DNA from: Curtobacterium sp. MCJR17_055
GTDB taxonomy: Bacteria; Actinomycetota; Actinomycetes; Actinomycetales; Microbacteriaceae
Length of the DNA stretch: 64,000 bases
Assembly: GCF_003224335.1 (NCBI RefSeq)
Contig: NZ_QKLF01000001.1
Location: 682,001 to 746,000, forward strand
Direction: 5' to 3'
Positions 6,529-15,792 of the stretch are shown in pieces. A model generated the notes under the pieces. That model saw only the letters and a list, made by a program, of their open reading frames with translations. It was not told the origin of the DNA and made no database searches. Both the position numbers and the translations under genes were made by a program. How positions within the stretch are numbered: the first letter of the stretch is position 1; every line of letters starts with the position of its first letter.

Positions 6529-8697
6529 TCACTCCTCGACCAGCTCGCCGACCTCGAACGGTTCGACGGTGAGCTGCTCCCCACCCGGCGCGACGTCGAC
6601 GCGGACGGTGTCGCCGTCCCGGACGTCGCCGGCGAGGATGGCGCGAGCGAGCTGGTCGTCGATCTGCCGCTGCATGAGCCGGCGGAGGGGCCGAGCGCCG
6701 TAGGCCGGGTCGTACCCGCCCTCGGCGAGCCAGGTGCGGGCGTCCGGCGTCACGGCGAGCTCGAGGCGGCGACCGGACAGTCGACGCGCGAGTCGGTCGA
6801 CGTAGAGCGAGACGATCTGGCTGAGGTCGTCCGGGGTGAGCGCCTGGAAGACGACCATGTCGTCGAGCCGGTTGAGGAACTCCGGACGGAACGCCTGCTG
6901 CACCAGTTCGCGGACCGCCGCCTCACGCTGCTCGGCGGAGAGCGCCGGGTCGGTGAGGAACTGCGACCCGAGGTTCGACGTCAGCACGAGGATCGTGTTC
7001 CGGAAGTCGACCGTGCGGCCCTGCCCGTCGGTGAGCCGGCCGTCGTCGAGGACCTGGAGCAGGACGTCGAACACCTCGGGGTGCGCCTTCTCGATCTCGT
7101 CGAGCAGGATCACCGAGTATGGCCGACGGCGGACGGCCTCGGTGAGCTGCCCGCCGGCCTCGTAGCCGACGTACCCGGGCGGGGCGCCGATGAGCCGCGC
7201 GACCGAGTGCTTCTCGCCGTACTCGCTCATGTCGATGCGGACGAGGGCCTTCTCGTCGTCGAACAGGAACTCGGCGAGCGCCTTCGCGAGCTCGGTCTTG
7301 CCGACGCCGGTGGGGCCGAGGAACAGGAACGAGCCGGTCGGACGGTCCGGGTCGGAGATGCCGGCGCGGGTCCGACGGACCGCTTCCGACACGGCCGACA
7401 CGGCGGTCCGCTGCCCGATGATCCGACGGCCGAGTTCGCTCTCCAGGTGCAGGAGCTTCTCGGTCTCGCCCTGCAGCAGGCGCCCGACGGGGATGCCGGT
7501 CCACTGCGCGATGACGGCGGCGATGTCCTCGTCGGTGACGCTGTCGTTCACCATGCGGTCGGTGGACCCGGCCTGCTCGGCTGCGGCGAGTTCGGCCTCG
7601 ATGCGGGGCTTCTCGCCGTACTCCAGGCGGGACACGGTCTCGTAGTCGGCTTCCCGCTGGGCACGCTGCGACCGCATGTTGAGGTCGTCGAGCTGCTGCT
7701 TCAGCTCACCGATCCGGTTCAGGGTGGCGCGCTCGGCCTGCCACCGCGCCTCCAGTCCGGCGAGCAGCTCGCCGCGGGTGCGGAGTTCGTCCCGCAGGGT
7801 CTCGAGCCGGGCCTTCGAGGCGTCGTCCTTCTCCTGCTTGAGCGCGAACTCCTCGACGCGCAGCCGGTCGACGGTGCGCTTGAGCTCGTCGATCTCGACG
7901 GGGCTGGAGTCGATCTCCATCCGCAGTCGGCTCGCCGCCTCGTCGATGAGGTCGATCGCCTTGTCCGGCAGCTGACGGCCGGAGATGTACCGGTCGGACA
8001 GCGCCGACGCGGCCACGAGGGCGGAGTCGTTGATCGTCACCTTGTGGTGCGCCTCGTAGCGTTCCTTGAGGCCGCGGAGGATCGCGACGGTGTCCTCGAC
8101 GCTCGGCTCCCCGACGTACACCTGCTGGAAGCGTCGCTCGAGGGCGGCGTCCTTCTCGATGTACTCGCGGTACTCGTCGAGCGTCGTCGCCCCGATGAGC
8201 CGGAGCTCGCCGCGCGCCAGCATCGGCTTGAGCATGTTCGACGCGGCGACGGACCCCTCGCCGCCGCCTGCGCCCATGAGCGTGTGCAGCTCGTCGATGA
8301 ACGTGATGACCTGCCCGTCGGAGTCGTCGATCTCCTTGAGCACGGCCTTGAGTCGCTCCTCGAACTCGCCGCGGTACTTCGCACCGGCGATGAGGGCGGA
8401 CATGTCGAGCGAGACGAGCCGCTTGTCCTTGAGCGAGTCGGCGACGTCACCGGCGACGATGCGCTGCGCGAGCCCCTCGACGACGGCGGTCTTGCCGACG
8501 CCGGGCTCGCCGATGAGCACCGGGTTGTTCTTCGTGCGGCGGGTGAGCACCTGCGACACCCGCCGGATCTCGGCGTCCCGCCCGATCACCGGGTCGAGCT
8601 TGCCGCTCCGCGCGATCGCCGTGAGGTCGACGCCGTACTGCTGGAGGGCGGTCTTCTGCTTCTCCTGCGAGTCAGGAGCGCCCTGGAGGTTCGCCAT
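6529..8697 (-). CDS. clpB: ClpB chaperone (disaggregase), N-domain-less form
   Basis: 722 residues. First AAA+ module: Walker A GEPGVGKT at 63-70, Walker [10 protein letters not shown]. The coiled-coil middle domain (about 300-430) is rich in Leu, Glu, Arg and Gln. Second AAA+ module: Walker [10 protein letters not shown], Walker [18 protein letters not shown], and a C-terminal D2-small domain ending in an acidic GELVEE tail. Canonical ClpB has about 860 residues with an N-terminal double-Clp domain of about 140; here the protein begins directly at the linker to NBD1 ([13 protein letters not shown]). The ATG has a good ribosome site (GGAAGGA, 8 bases away), so the short form looks native. ClpB works with DnaK/DnaJ/GrpE to dissolve protein aggregates. 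A HAIR operator lies about 100 bp upstream. Confidence 0.96.
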   Translation of the reverse strand: MANLQGAPDSQEKQKTALQQYGVDLTAIARSGKLDPVIGRDAEIRRVSQVLTRRTKNNPVLIGEPGVGKTAVVEGLAQRIVAGDVADSLKDKRLVSLDMSALIAGAKYRGEFEERLKAVLKEIDDSDGQVITFIDELHTLMGAGGGEGSVAASNMLKPMLARGELRLIGATTLDEYREYIEKDAALERRFQQVYVGEPSVEDTVAILRGLKERYEAHHKVTINDSALVAASALSDRYISGRQLPDKAIDLIDEAASRLRMEIDSSPVEIDELKRTVDRLRVEEFALKQEKDDASKARLETLRDELRTRGELLAGLEARWQAERATLNRIGELKQQLDDLNMRSQRAQREADYETVSRLEYGEKPRIEAELAAAEQAGSTDRMVNDSVTDEDIAAVIAQWTGIPVGRLLQGETEKLLHLESELGRRIIGQRTAVSAVSEAVRRTRAGISDPDRPTGSFLFLGPTGVGKTELAKALAEFLFDDEKALVRIDMSEYGEKHSVARLIGAPPGYVGYEAGGQLTEAVRRRPYSVILLDEIEKAHPEVFDVLLQVLDDGRLTDGQGRTVDFRNTILVLTSNLGSQFLTDPALSAEQREAAVRELVQQAFRPEFLNRLDDMVVFQALTPDDLSQIVSLYVDRLARRLSGRRLELAVTPDARTWLAEGGYDPAYGARPLRRLMQRQIDDQLARAILAGDVRDGDTVRVDVAPGGEQLTVEPFEVGELVEE

Positions 8698-8800
8698 GCG
8701 TTCCGTCCTTCCGTTGCGTTGCCGTGTGGTCGGCCGGCGACCGCCAGCCGGACCGGAGTCCTCGGACCGTCCGGCGCGGGGCCCATCCCGTCAGCGCCTT

Positions 8801-8821
8801 CCTGAGTCCACTTGACTCAAG
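8801..8821. promoter_or_regulatory. HAIR element (HspR operator) upstream of clpB
   Basis: Reads CCTGAGT-N7-ACTCAAG, one mismatch from the HAIR consensus CTTGAGT-N7-ACTCAAG bound by HspR in Streptomyces and mycobacteria. The HspR gene is in this window (21187-21606). The site is followed by GTTTAC, the same extension seen at the dnaK HAIR site. Confidence 0.88.
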
Positions 8822-8895
8822 TTTACGGCGGGTGACGGCATTCCCGCCACCTGCGGGCAACTCCGACGAAACACCCCGCGCGCTGTGCTGGGGAC

Positions 8896-10266
8896 ATGAC
8901 CGCCTCGACAGCTCGCCGGACCCCGGGTCCGCTCCCGTCCCTCCGCCGCTCCACCCGCCGATCCCCCGGCCGGTCCCCGGGCCCGGCCGCAGGTCGATCC
9001 GCCGACGGGCCGTCCGCCGACGGGCTGTCCGCCGGGCCAGCCCCGGCGTCGATTGTGCGACCGTCCCGGCTGGACGGCCTCGACCTCGCCCGCGGTCTGG
9101 CCGTGCTCGGCATGGTCGTGGCGCACCTCGGTCCACCGCACCCCGACTTCGACTGGGCGCGGCCGGACACCTGGGCGGCGGTGGTCGACGGGCGCTCGGC
9201 GGTCCTCTTCGCCCTCTGCGCCGGCGTCTCGCTCACGCTGATGACCCGACCTCGGCCGGCGTCGGACCCGTCGGACCCGTCGGCACCGGAGGACCTCGTG
9301 GCGCACCGACGGTGGGTGCTCGTCCGCGCGGTCGCCCTGTTCGTCCTCGGCTCCCTCCTGACCGTCCTCGACACCCCGGTCCAGGTCATCCTGCCCACGT
9401 ACGCGGTGTGCTTCGTGGCGACGATCCCGCTCCTGGGTGCCCGCACCCGCACGGTCGCGGGGGTCGCGGCCGCAGCGCTCGTGACGGGACCGGTCTGCAC
9501 CGCGGTCGGCCGGTCGGTGCTGCACGACGCCAGCGACCCACTCGTGCACGGCGTCCTGCTCGGTGCCTACCCGGGCATCACCTGGTGGGGCGTCGTCCTC
9601 GTCGGGCTCGTGGTCGGACGGCTCCCGCTCCGGCGGACCCGGGTGCACCTGCTCCTGCTCGCCACCGGCATCGCCGCCGGGGTGGTCGGCTACGGCGGCG
9701 GTGTCCTCGTCCGGGCGGCCCTGGGACTCCCACCCGGCGACACGAGCGTGAGCGGGTCGGCGTCCACCGGCTCCGGTACGGCCGGCGCGGGTTCCGCCGG
9801 GGCCGGGTCGGCGGGGACCAGCCCGGCCGGCGCCGGACCACACCTCGTCCCACAGGGTGGCGGCACGGTCGCGCACCCCGGTGTCGACTGGGCAGGGTTG
9901 ACCTCGGTGCAGCCGCACGCCGGGTCGACGCCGGAGGTGGTCGGCGCACTCGGCGTCGCGCTCGCGGTCCTCGCGCTCGGCCTCCTCACCGCACGTCGCG
10001 CCGGCGTCCTCCTCGCCCCGGTGCGTGCCGTCGGGGCACTCGCCCTGAGCGTCTACGCCGCCCACATCGTCGTGTACGCCGCACTCGACGCAACCGGTGA
10101 CGGACGCTGGCACTCCGGGTGGACGGCGACCCTCCTGGTGGTCGTCGGCGCCGGTCTGGTGGCGACCCCGTGGCGGCGGTGGATCGGCACCGGGCCGCTC
10201 GAACGGCTGGTCAGGCGGACGAGTCGGAGTCTCGACGGTCCGGGTCCACGATCCCGACCGCACTGA
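8896..10266 (+). CDS. DUF1624/DUF418-like acyltransferase-type multi-pass membrane protein
   Basis: 456 residues. A disordered Pro/Arg/Ser-rich N-terminus of about 55 residues precedes RLDGLDLARGLAVLGMVVAHL, the hallmark first helix of the HGSNAT/DUF1624 and DUF418 acyltransferase-like families, including the conserved His. At least nine further hydrophobic segments follow. A Gly/Ala/Ser/Thr-rich loop (about 285-320) interrupts the fold. The C-terminal part LGALGVALAVLALGLL... LALSVYAAHIVVYAAL resembles the last helices of DUF418 proteins. Members are thought to transfer acyl groups across the membrane to cell-surface sugars; the substrate here is unknown. The last 56 bases overlap the convergent MFS gene. 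ATG chosen for lack of an alternative with better ribosome site; a start near residue 53 is possible. Confidence 0.72.
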   Translation: MTASTARRTPGPLPSLRRSTRRSPGRSPGPAAGRSADGPSADGLSAGPAPASIVRPSRLDGLDLARGLAVLGMVVAHLGPPHPDFDWARPDTWAAVVDGRSAVLFALCAGVSLTLMTRPRPASDPSDPSAPEDLVAHRRWVLVRAVALFVLGSLLTVLDTPVQVILPTYAVCFVATIPLLGARTRTVAGVAAAALVTGPVCTAVGRSVLHDASDPLVHGVLLGAYPGITWWGVVLVGLVVGRLPLRRTRVHLLLLATGIAAGVVGYGGGVLVRAALGLPPGDTSVSGSASTGSGTAGAGSAGAGSAGTSPAGAGPHLVPQGGGTVAHPGVDWAGLTSVQPHAGSTPEVVGALGVALAVLALGLLTARRAGVLLAPVRAVGALALSVYAAHIVVYAALDATGDGRWHSGWTATLLVVVGAGLVATPWRRWIGTGPLERLVRRTSRSLDGPGPRSRPH

Positions 10267-11647
10267 CGACGGCTCCGGCCAGCAGCAGCACCGCCATCAC
10301 GACCATCGCCCGGTGCAGGCCGGCGACGCCGATCTCGCCGCCCAGGACGACCCCGGCGAGCGCCACCGTCACGAGGCCCGCGATGCGCGCCACGGCGTTG
10401 TTCACCGCCGACCCCGCACCTGCCTGGGTCTGCGGGACGGAGCCGAGGACGGCGCTCGTCAGCGGGGTCACCATCGTCGCGATGCCGGCACCGACGAGGA
10501 CCAGTCCCGGCAGGACCGACCACCAGTACCCGGCCGGGTCGTCCCCGGCGAGGAGCATGAGCAGCGCACCGACCGCGGCGATCGCCGGCCCGGCCGTCAT
10601 GAACCACCGCGGTCCGAACCGACCGGCCAGCGCACCGACCGTGGTGGACAGCGCGAGGAGCATCAGCGTCGGCGGCAGCGTCGCGAGGCCCGCCACCCAT
10701 GCCGGGAAACCCCAGACCTCCTGGAGGAACAGCGTGACGACGAAGAAGACCATCCCGAGTGCGCCGTAGATCGAGAGCGTCGCGAGGTTCCCGACGGTGA
10801 AGTTCCGCGCCCGGAAGAGCCCGAGCGGGACGAGCGGCGCCCCGGACGTCCGGGTCACCCGGAGCTCCCACGGCACGAACGCCCCGAGCGCGACCCCGCC
10901 GATGACCAGCGCGCCGACGACCACGGGCGAGCCCCACCCGAGCCGCTCCTGCTCGATGAGCCCGAGCACGACGCCACCGACCCCGACGACCGCCAGCACC
11001 GCGCCGACGACGTCCACCCGCGCGTGCGGGCCGCCGCGCACCTCGGACCCGATGCGGCGGACGAGCGGGATCGTCACCACGATCGGCACCGCGGTCAGCA
11101 CGAAGATCCAGCGCCACCCGATGCCGTCCACGACGAGCCCGCCGACGACGGGGCCGAGGATCATCGCTGCGCTCGACCAGGCCGTCCACGTCCCGATCGC
11201 CTTCGTCTGGGCTGCCCCGCGGTAGGCGGCGACGATCAGCGCGAGCGCACTCGGGGTGACCAGCGCTCCACCGACCCCCTGCACCGCGCGCGCGACGACG
11301 AGCACCTCGCCGCTCGGTGCAGCGGCGCACAGGACCGAGGCGACGCCGAACACGACGAGACCCCACGTGATGATGCGGACCCGGCCGAAGAGGTCGGAGA
11401 GCGACCCGGCGACCAGGACCAGCGACCCCAGCGTGACCAGGTAGGCGTCCACCGTCCACTGCTGGACGACGAGGCCACCGCCGAGCTCGGTCCGGATCGC
11501 GGGGAGTGCGACGTTCACGACGCTGGAGTCGAGCCCCACGACGAAGGACGCGAGGACCGCGACCACGAGCACCAGGCGTCGGTCGTCGTGGAGGGGGGCC
11601 GTGCCTCCCGACCGGTCGGCGGCTGCGGCTGGGGCGCTGGTCGTCAT
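10211..11647 (-). CDS. MFS transporter, DHA2 (14-helix) drug-efflux type
   Basis: 478 residues. Motif region VVGLDSSVVNVALPAIRTELG in helix 1 (the D-x-x-V-V-N-V-A-L-P signature of DHA2 exporters), QWTVDAYLVTLGSLVLVAGSLSDLFGRVRI (motif A loop), RAVQGVGGALVTPSALALI (motif B) and WRWIFVLTAVP (motif C region) are all visible, with about 14 hydrophobic helices. Such proteins are proton-driven multidrug or metabolite exporters in the cytoplasmic membrane. Monocistronic; its 3' end overlaps the convergent acyltransferase-like gene by 56 bp, so no terminator can sit between them. Substrate unknown. Confidence 0.9.
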   Translation of the reverse strand: MTTSAPAAAADRSGGTAPLHDDRRLVLVVAVLASFVVGLDSSVVNVALPAIRTELGGGLVVQQWTVDAYLVTLGSLVLVAGSLSDLFGRVRIITWGLVVFGVASVLCAAAPSGEVLVVARAVQGVGGALVTPSALALIVAAYRGAAQTKAIGTWTAWSSAAMILGPVVGGLVVDGIGWRWIFVLTAVPIVVTIPLVRRIGSEVRGGPHARVDVVGAVLAVVGVGGVVLGLIEQERLGWGSPVVVGALVIGGVALGAFVPWELRVTRTSGAPLVPLGLFRARNFTVGNLATLSIYGALGMVFFVVTLFLQEVWGFPAWVAGLATLPPTLMLLALSTTVGALAGRFGPRWFMTAGPAIAAVGALLMLLAGDDPAGYWWSVLPGLVLVGAGIATMVTPLTSAVLGSVPQTQAGAGSAVNNAVARIAGLVTVALAGVVLGGEIGVAGLHRAMVVMAVLLLAGAVVSAVGIVDPDRRDSDSSA

Positions 11648-11683
11648 GAGGCCATCATGCGCCCGGTCGCGCCGTGCAACGGC

Positions 11684-11715
11684 GACAGCCCCCGTGCTGG
11701 TGCACGAGGGCTGTC
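11684..11715 (-). terminator. tatA terminator hairpin
   Basis: GACAGCCC-C-CGTGC pairs with GCACG-A-GGGCTGTC across a TGGT loop (13 pairs, one mismatch). It lies 38 bp past the tatA stop and in front of the MFS start, so it separates the two minus-strand genes. Confidence 0.8.
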
Positions 11716-11752
11716 GTCGGTCCCGGGGCCGGGATGCCGATGGGTCGGCGGT

Positions 11753-12052
11753 CTAGAGGGAGCGGGAGTCGCTGTTCGGCTGCGTGGACGGGCCGGGGTT
11801 CACGACCGGCTCCTGGACGCCGTTGCTGCTCGGGTACTGCGCCGTCGGCTGCTGGACGGGTGCGGCGTTCGCGGTCGCATCGGTCGAGGCGGCGCCGGTC
11901 TTCTTGCCGTCGTCGGTCCCCATCTCCTTCTTGAAGACGTTGATCGACTGGCCGAGGCCCTTCGCGAGCGCCGGGAGCTTCGTCGCACCGAACAACAGCA
12001 GCACGATGCCGAGGATGATCACCAGGTGGATTCCGGTGAGGCCTTGCAACAT
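11753..12052 (-). CDS. tatA: Sec-independent translocase component TatA
   Basis: 99 residues. N-terminal helix [31 protein letters not shown] with the FG hinge, then an amphipathic helix (NVFKKEM) and an unstructured polar tail rich in Pro, Gln, Ser and Asn. This is the TatA/E pattern. TatA oligomers, with TatC, form the pore that exports folded proteins with twin-arginine signals. No tatC or tatB lies nearby, which is common in actinobacteria where tatA and tatC are placed elsewhere or next to proteasome genes. A strong hairpin terminator follows. Confidence 0.92.
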   Translation of the reverse strand: MLQGLTGIHLVIILGIVLLLFGATKLPALAKGLGQSINVFKKEMGTDDGKKTGAASTDATANAAPVQQPTAQYPSSNGVQEPVVNPGPSTQPNSDSRSL

Positions 12053-12253
12053 GTCGACTCCTTCGGTACTGGAACTGGCCGCCGTCCGACCAGTGTCCCT
12101 GGTCGTCCCGTCCGGTCACCGTCGACCGGTCCGGCGGTGTCCCGCTGTCCCACCATCGTAACTCGCACCGCGTGAGAAGCCCAGGCGAGGAGCCCGATGG
12201 TCACCGTTCGTCCAGGGACGGCCGAGCGGGCGGTGCCCCGGCGCCGGTCGGGC

Positions 12254-14992
12254 TCAGGCTTCCGCCTCGCTCCTCCGCTCCGCGAGGACCCGGTCGAGCG
12301 TCAGCAGCGCCGGCTCGCTCGTCAGGGCCGCGATGTCCGCCTCCCCGACGCCGGTCAGGCGGTACCGCACGCGCTCCCCCGGCAGCAGCGTCATGAACCC
12401 GCGGTCGACCGTGCCCGTCGCGGCCACCCGGTCCGGCTGCACGAGCAGGTCGCGGACGAGGGAGTCGGCCTCGACGACGAGGTCGAGCCCGTCGCCCTCC
12501 GGCGTCGCCGAGAACGTCGCCCGGTACCGCGCGGGCTGCCAGCGCATCTCCCGGTCCGGCGCCGGCGTCCACACGGCCCGGCGCCAGTCCATGTCCGCGA
12601 CGACGACCTCGCCCCGGGCGTCGTCCACGACACCGACGCTCGCGGGCAGCCGAACGACGGCGACCCCCGGACGGTCGAGCACGACGGGCAGGGTCTCCTC
12701 CGCCAGGATCCGCCCGGACAGGTCGATCCGGCGCACCCGGACGACGGTGTCGAGCCCGGTGCGGGCGGAGCGGACCGCGACCTCGACCGGCGAGGCGTCG
12801 GAGGCCCGCGACGGGTCGTCACGCCCGTCGTCGCCGGGGACGGTGCCGGACCCGGCCACGTCGGTGACCGGCAGGGACGCGGTGCGCGGAGCCGGGCCTC
12901 CCGTCCGGTCGTCGACCTCGGTGGGCACCGCGCGGACGGCGGTGTCGACGGTCGACACCGGGCGGATCGCGACGAGGACGTCGTCGTAGAGCCGGCGGAG
13001 CTCGTGCGCGAGCGGTTTGCGGCGACCGGCTGAGTCGATCGCGGACCACGACGAGACCGGCCACAGGTCGTTGAGCTGCCAGACCACGACGCCCGTGTTG
13101 CGGGGCCAGTGCGTCCGCCAGTGCTCGACGCCGGTCGCGATCGCGCGGGCCTGCTGGAGCTGGGTCAGGTAGTGCCAGCGGTCGAGGTCGTCCCCGGCGC
13201 TGCCGAACCGCGGTTCGATCCCCCGCGCGAGCTTCGCCATCCCGTCGGCGGCCTTCTGGTGGTGCACCACCCCGGGGGACGTCGGCGTCATCGGCTCGTC
13301 GGTCACCGCGTCGCGGAGCGTGCGCCAGGCCGGCGGCGCCTGCCACCCGAACTCGGAGACGAACCGGGGCACCGAGTCGCGGTAGTGGTCGTCGGACACC
13401 CGGTTCCAGACGTCCCACGAGTGGTGCGTCTCGTGGTCGACGTGGTTCGGCTCGATCGACTCGGACCCCGACCACGGCGACGCCACCGTGTAGAAGCGGG
13501 ACGGGTCGACCGCGTCGACGATCGTCGGCAGCAGGTCGAGGTAGTAACCGAGGCCCCACGGGCGGTCGCCGAGCTCGTCCCCCCAGCCGTCGACGTCGTG
13601 CAGCCAGATGTTCTCGTTGTTGCCGTTCCACACCACGAGGGACGGGTGCCGCGACAGCCGGGCGACGTTGTCCTGCGCCTCGGCGATGACCTCGCCGCGG
13701 AGCGGTTCGTCCTCCGGGTACGCGGCGCACGCGAAGGGGAAGTCCTGCCAGACGAGCAGACCGCGCTCGTCGCACAGCTCGTAGAAGTCGTGCGACTCGT
13801 AGACCCCGCCACCCCAGACGCGGACGAGGTTCGCGCGCAGGTCGACCGCCGCGTCGAGCCGGGCGGCGTACCGCGCACGGTCGACCCGCGACACGATGAC
13901 GTCGTCGGGGATCCAGTTCACGCCGCGGACGTCGATGACGGTGCCGTTGACGACGACCTCGAACGGGCGACCGGCGGAGTCGAGCGCCGTCCGCACCCCG
14001 GCGGACCGGAACCCGGTGCGGAACGATCGCCGGTCGAGCACCGCGCCGTCGACGGTCTGCAGCTCCACGACCACGTCGTGGAGGGCCTGCTCGCCGTACC
14101 CGCGCGGCCACCACAGCGCCGCGTCCGGGACACGGACCGTGACGACCGCACCGTCCTCCTTCGGGGTGACCTGGGCGCGGGACCGCTGCTTGGTCGTCCG
14201 CCCGTCGACCGTGGGACCCGAGACGGTCACGACGAGCACGAGGTCGTCGTCCTCGCCGTCCAGGTCGAGGTCGCCGGTGCTCGTGCCGTGGAGCGTCGGG
14301 CCGGAGCGCTCGAGGGCGATGTGGGTGTCGAGCACGCCCTCACCGGCCTCGACGTCGACGAGGGGCCGGATGTCGGCGAGACGGGCGGTCGACCACCGCT
14401 CGATCGCGACCGGTCGCCACGGTCCGCTCGTGACCGCGGTCAGCCCCCAGTCCCACCCGAAGTTCGACGCCATCTTCCGCACGTACGGGAACGGCTCGTC
14501 GTACGGGCCGGGCATGCTGCCCGCGCGCGCGGCGACGCGCTCGGCCTCGCGGTAGGGCGACTCGAACGCGATCTCGAGTTCCTTGCCGTCGACCGGACCC
14601 GACGTCTCGACCTGCCGGAGGTCGAACCGGTAGCGCCGGTGCATGTTCCGCGTGGTCGCGATCGGGACTCCGTCGAGGGACAGCTCGGCCACGGTGTCCA
14701 GGCCGTCGCAGACGAGGTCGACCCGTTCGTGGCCGCGGGGGTCGACGTCGAGCTGCCGTCGGTACGCCCAGTCCGACTGCCCGACCCACTGCGTCCGGGT
14801 CTCGTTGCGGTCGAAGGTGGGATCGGGCAGCAGCCCGGCACGCTCCAGGTCGGTGTGCACCTGTCCGGGCACGGTCGCCGGCAACGTGACACCGCGGACG
14901 CCGGTCGGCAGGTCGGCAGCGACGCCGGAGGCGCCGTCCTCGACGAGCGACACGGTCCAACCGTCGCGGAGTTCCTCACGGTCGAGGGTCAT
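12254..14992 (-). CDS. GH2 beta-mannosidase
   Basis: 912 residues, the usual length for bacterial GH2 beta-mannosidases. N-terminal jelly-roll domain (GWTVSL, VPGQVHTDLERAGLLPDP, DWAYRRQL), Ig-like domain, then a TIM barrel with WNGNNEN carrying the acid/base Glu 460 and FVSEFGWQ carrying the nucleophile Glu 547. WNGNNEN is characteristic of beta-mannosidase rather than LacZ (which has GNES). It should cleave terminal beta-1,4-mannose from manno-oligosaccharides in the cytoplasm; there is no signal peptide. Ribosome site AAAGGA precedes the ATG. A low-complexity insert around residues 690-740 (RTGGPAPRTASLP... GDDGRDDPSRASD) includes a half copy of the GGACGGGAGGC element. Single gene, with an 11-bp inverted repeat about 125 bp upstream. 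Confidence 0.94.
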   Translation of the reverse strand: MTLDREELRDGWTVSLVEDGASGVAADLPTGVRGVTLPATVPGQVHTDLERAGLLPDPTFDRNETRTQWVGQSDWAYRRQLDVDPRGHERVDLVCDGLDTVAELSLDGVPIATTRNMHRRYRFDLRQVETSGPVDGKELEIAFESPYREAERVAARAGSMPGPYDEPFPYVRKMASNFGWDWGLTAVTSGPWRPVAIERWSTARLADIRPLVDVEAGEGVLDTHIALERSGPTLHGTSTGDLDLDGEDDDLVLVVTVSGPTVDGRTTKQRSRAQVTPKEDGAVVTVRVPDAALWWPRGYGEQALHDVVVELQTVDGAVLDRRSFRTGFRSAGVRTALDSAGRPFEVVVNGTVIDVRGVNWIPDDVIVSRVDRARYAARLDAAVDLRANLVRVWGGGVYESHDFYELCDERGLLVWQDFPFACAAYPEDEPLRGEVIAEAQDNVARLSRHPSLVVWNGNNENIWLHDVDGWGDELGDRPWGLGYYLDLLPTIVDAVDPSRFYTVASPWSGSESIEPNHVDHETHHSWDVWNRVSDDHYRDSVPRFVSEFGWQAPPAWRTLRDAVTDEPMTPTSPGVVHHQKAADGMAKLARGIEPRFGSAGDDLDRWHYLTQLQQARAIATGVEHWRTHWPRNTGVVVWQLNDLWPVSSWSAIDSAGRRKPLAHELRRLYDDVLVAIRPVSTVDTAVRAVPTEVDDRTGGPAPRTASLPVTDVAGSGTVPGDDGRDDPSRASDASPVEVAVRSARTGLDTVVRVRRIDLSGRILAEETLPVVLDRPGVAVVRLPASVGVVDDARGEVVVADMDWRRAVWTPAPDREMRWQPARYRATFSATPEGDGLDLVVEADSLVRDLLVQPDRVAATGTVDRGFMTLLPGERVRYRLTGVGEADIAALTSEPALLTLDRVLAERRSEAEA

Positions 14993-15115
14993 ACGGGTCC
15001 TTTGCTGAGCGGGCCGGTCGGCCCTGCGGTTCGGGACGCCGGCCCTCGGCCCGCCCCGTGGTCGGTGGTCCGACCGGGAGGCGCGGCACCGGTGGCCGGG
15101 CGTCGTCGCGTCGCG

Positions 15116-15142
15116 CGCGCGTCACGACGGGCGTGACGCGCG
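15116..15142. promoter_or_regulatory. Perfect 11-bp inverted repeat between divergent genes
   Basis: Arms CGCGCGTCACG and CGTGACGCGCG flank a 5-base spacer. It lies about 125 bp upstream of the beta-mannosidase start and 145 bp upstream of the plus-strand hypothetical gene. Without a T-run and between divergent genes, an operator is more likely than a terminator. No regulator gene is adjacent. Confidence 0.4.
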
Positions 15143-15286
15143 GGTGCGTCGCGATGGTAGTACGACCGCCCGACGAGTTCTCCGGAGGGCCGTCCTGCCG
15201 TCCCGGGAGCGCGGCCTCGCGGGTCCGGTCCGCAACCTGGTCGTGCGCTCGGTGCCGGCCGGTCCGGTGCGTGCCAGTGTGGGCGC

Positions 15287-15709
15287 ATGATCACCGTGGA
15301 ACTCGCCCGTGCCCTCCGCACCGCGGGGCTCCGCTGGCACCCGGACACCGGCGACCGGTTCGTCATCGACAAGCCGGGGGTCGACGAGGACGTGTACACC
15401 GTCTCCGAGATGACGGTCGAGCGGCACGACCACCCCACGGGCGTCGAACTCGGCTTCAACGGCACGACCGAGTGGGCGCTCGACTCGGTCGCCGCGGCCG
15501 ACTCCCTGTGGCTGCCGCGCGAGGACCAACTGCGGGACCTGCTCGGGCCGGCGTTCGTCGGACTGACGCGGCTGGTCGGCCAAGACGACCAGGTGCTGTG
15601 GACGGTCACCGCCCGCATCGCCGGCACCGACCGGACCTTCGCCTCGGCCGACCCGGCGGTGGCCTACGGCGAGGCGCTCGCCGCGTACATCGCGGCCGCA
15701 CTCGCCTGA
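15287..15709 (+). CDS. Conserved actinobacterial hypothetical protein, 140 residues
   Basis: A compact soluble protein with an acidic, mixed alpha/beta composition (FVIDKPGVDEDVYTVSEMTVE, WLPREDQLRDLLG, YGEALAAYIAAALA). No signal peptide, membrane segment or known catalytic motif is seen. Similar short proteins occur widely in actinobacteria and are often labelled pilus assembly protein CpaE, but this one has no P-loop and no CpaE ATPase features, so that name is not supported. The ATG follows a weak ribosome site. It stands alone, 83 bp ahead of the aldo/keto reductase on the same strand. Function unknown. Confidence 0.75.
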   Translation: MITVELARALRTAGLRWHPDTGDRFVIDKPGVDEDVYTVSEMTVERHDHPTGVELGFNGTTEWALDSVAAADSLWLPREDQLRDLLGPAFVGLTRLVGQDDQVLWTVTARIAGTDRTFASADPAVAYGEALAAYIAAALA

Positions 15710-15792
15710 CCCACCCGGACCGGCGGGAGGGGGACACGCCCGCCTGACCGTCCCCGGGAAGCCGTGCGCGACGTCGGGAGTTGGATCGACGC

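Noticed and set aside
5560..8805. Open frame of more than 1000 codons on the plus strand across clpB
   Set aside because: It is the antisense shadow of clpB: composition follows the complement of conserved ClpB motifs and no family is recognisable.
15287..15709. Pilus assembly protein CpaE
   Set aside because: The 140-residue protein has no P-loop or receiver-like domain found in CpaE.
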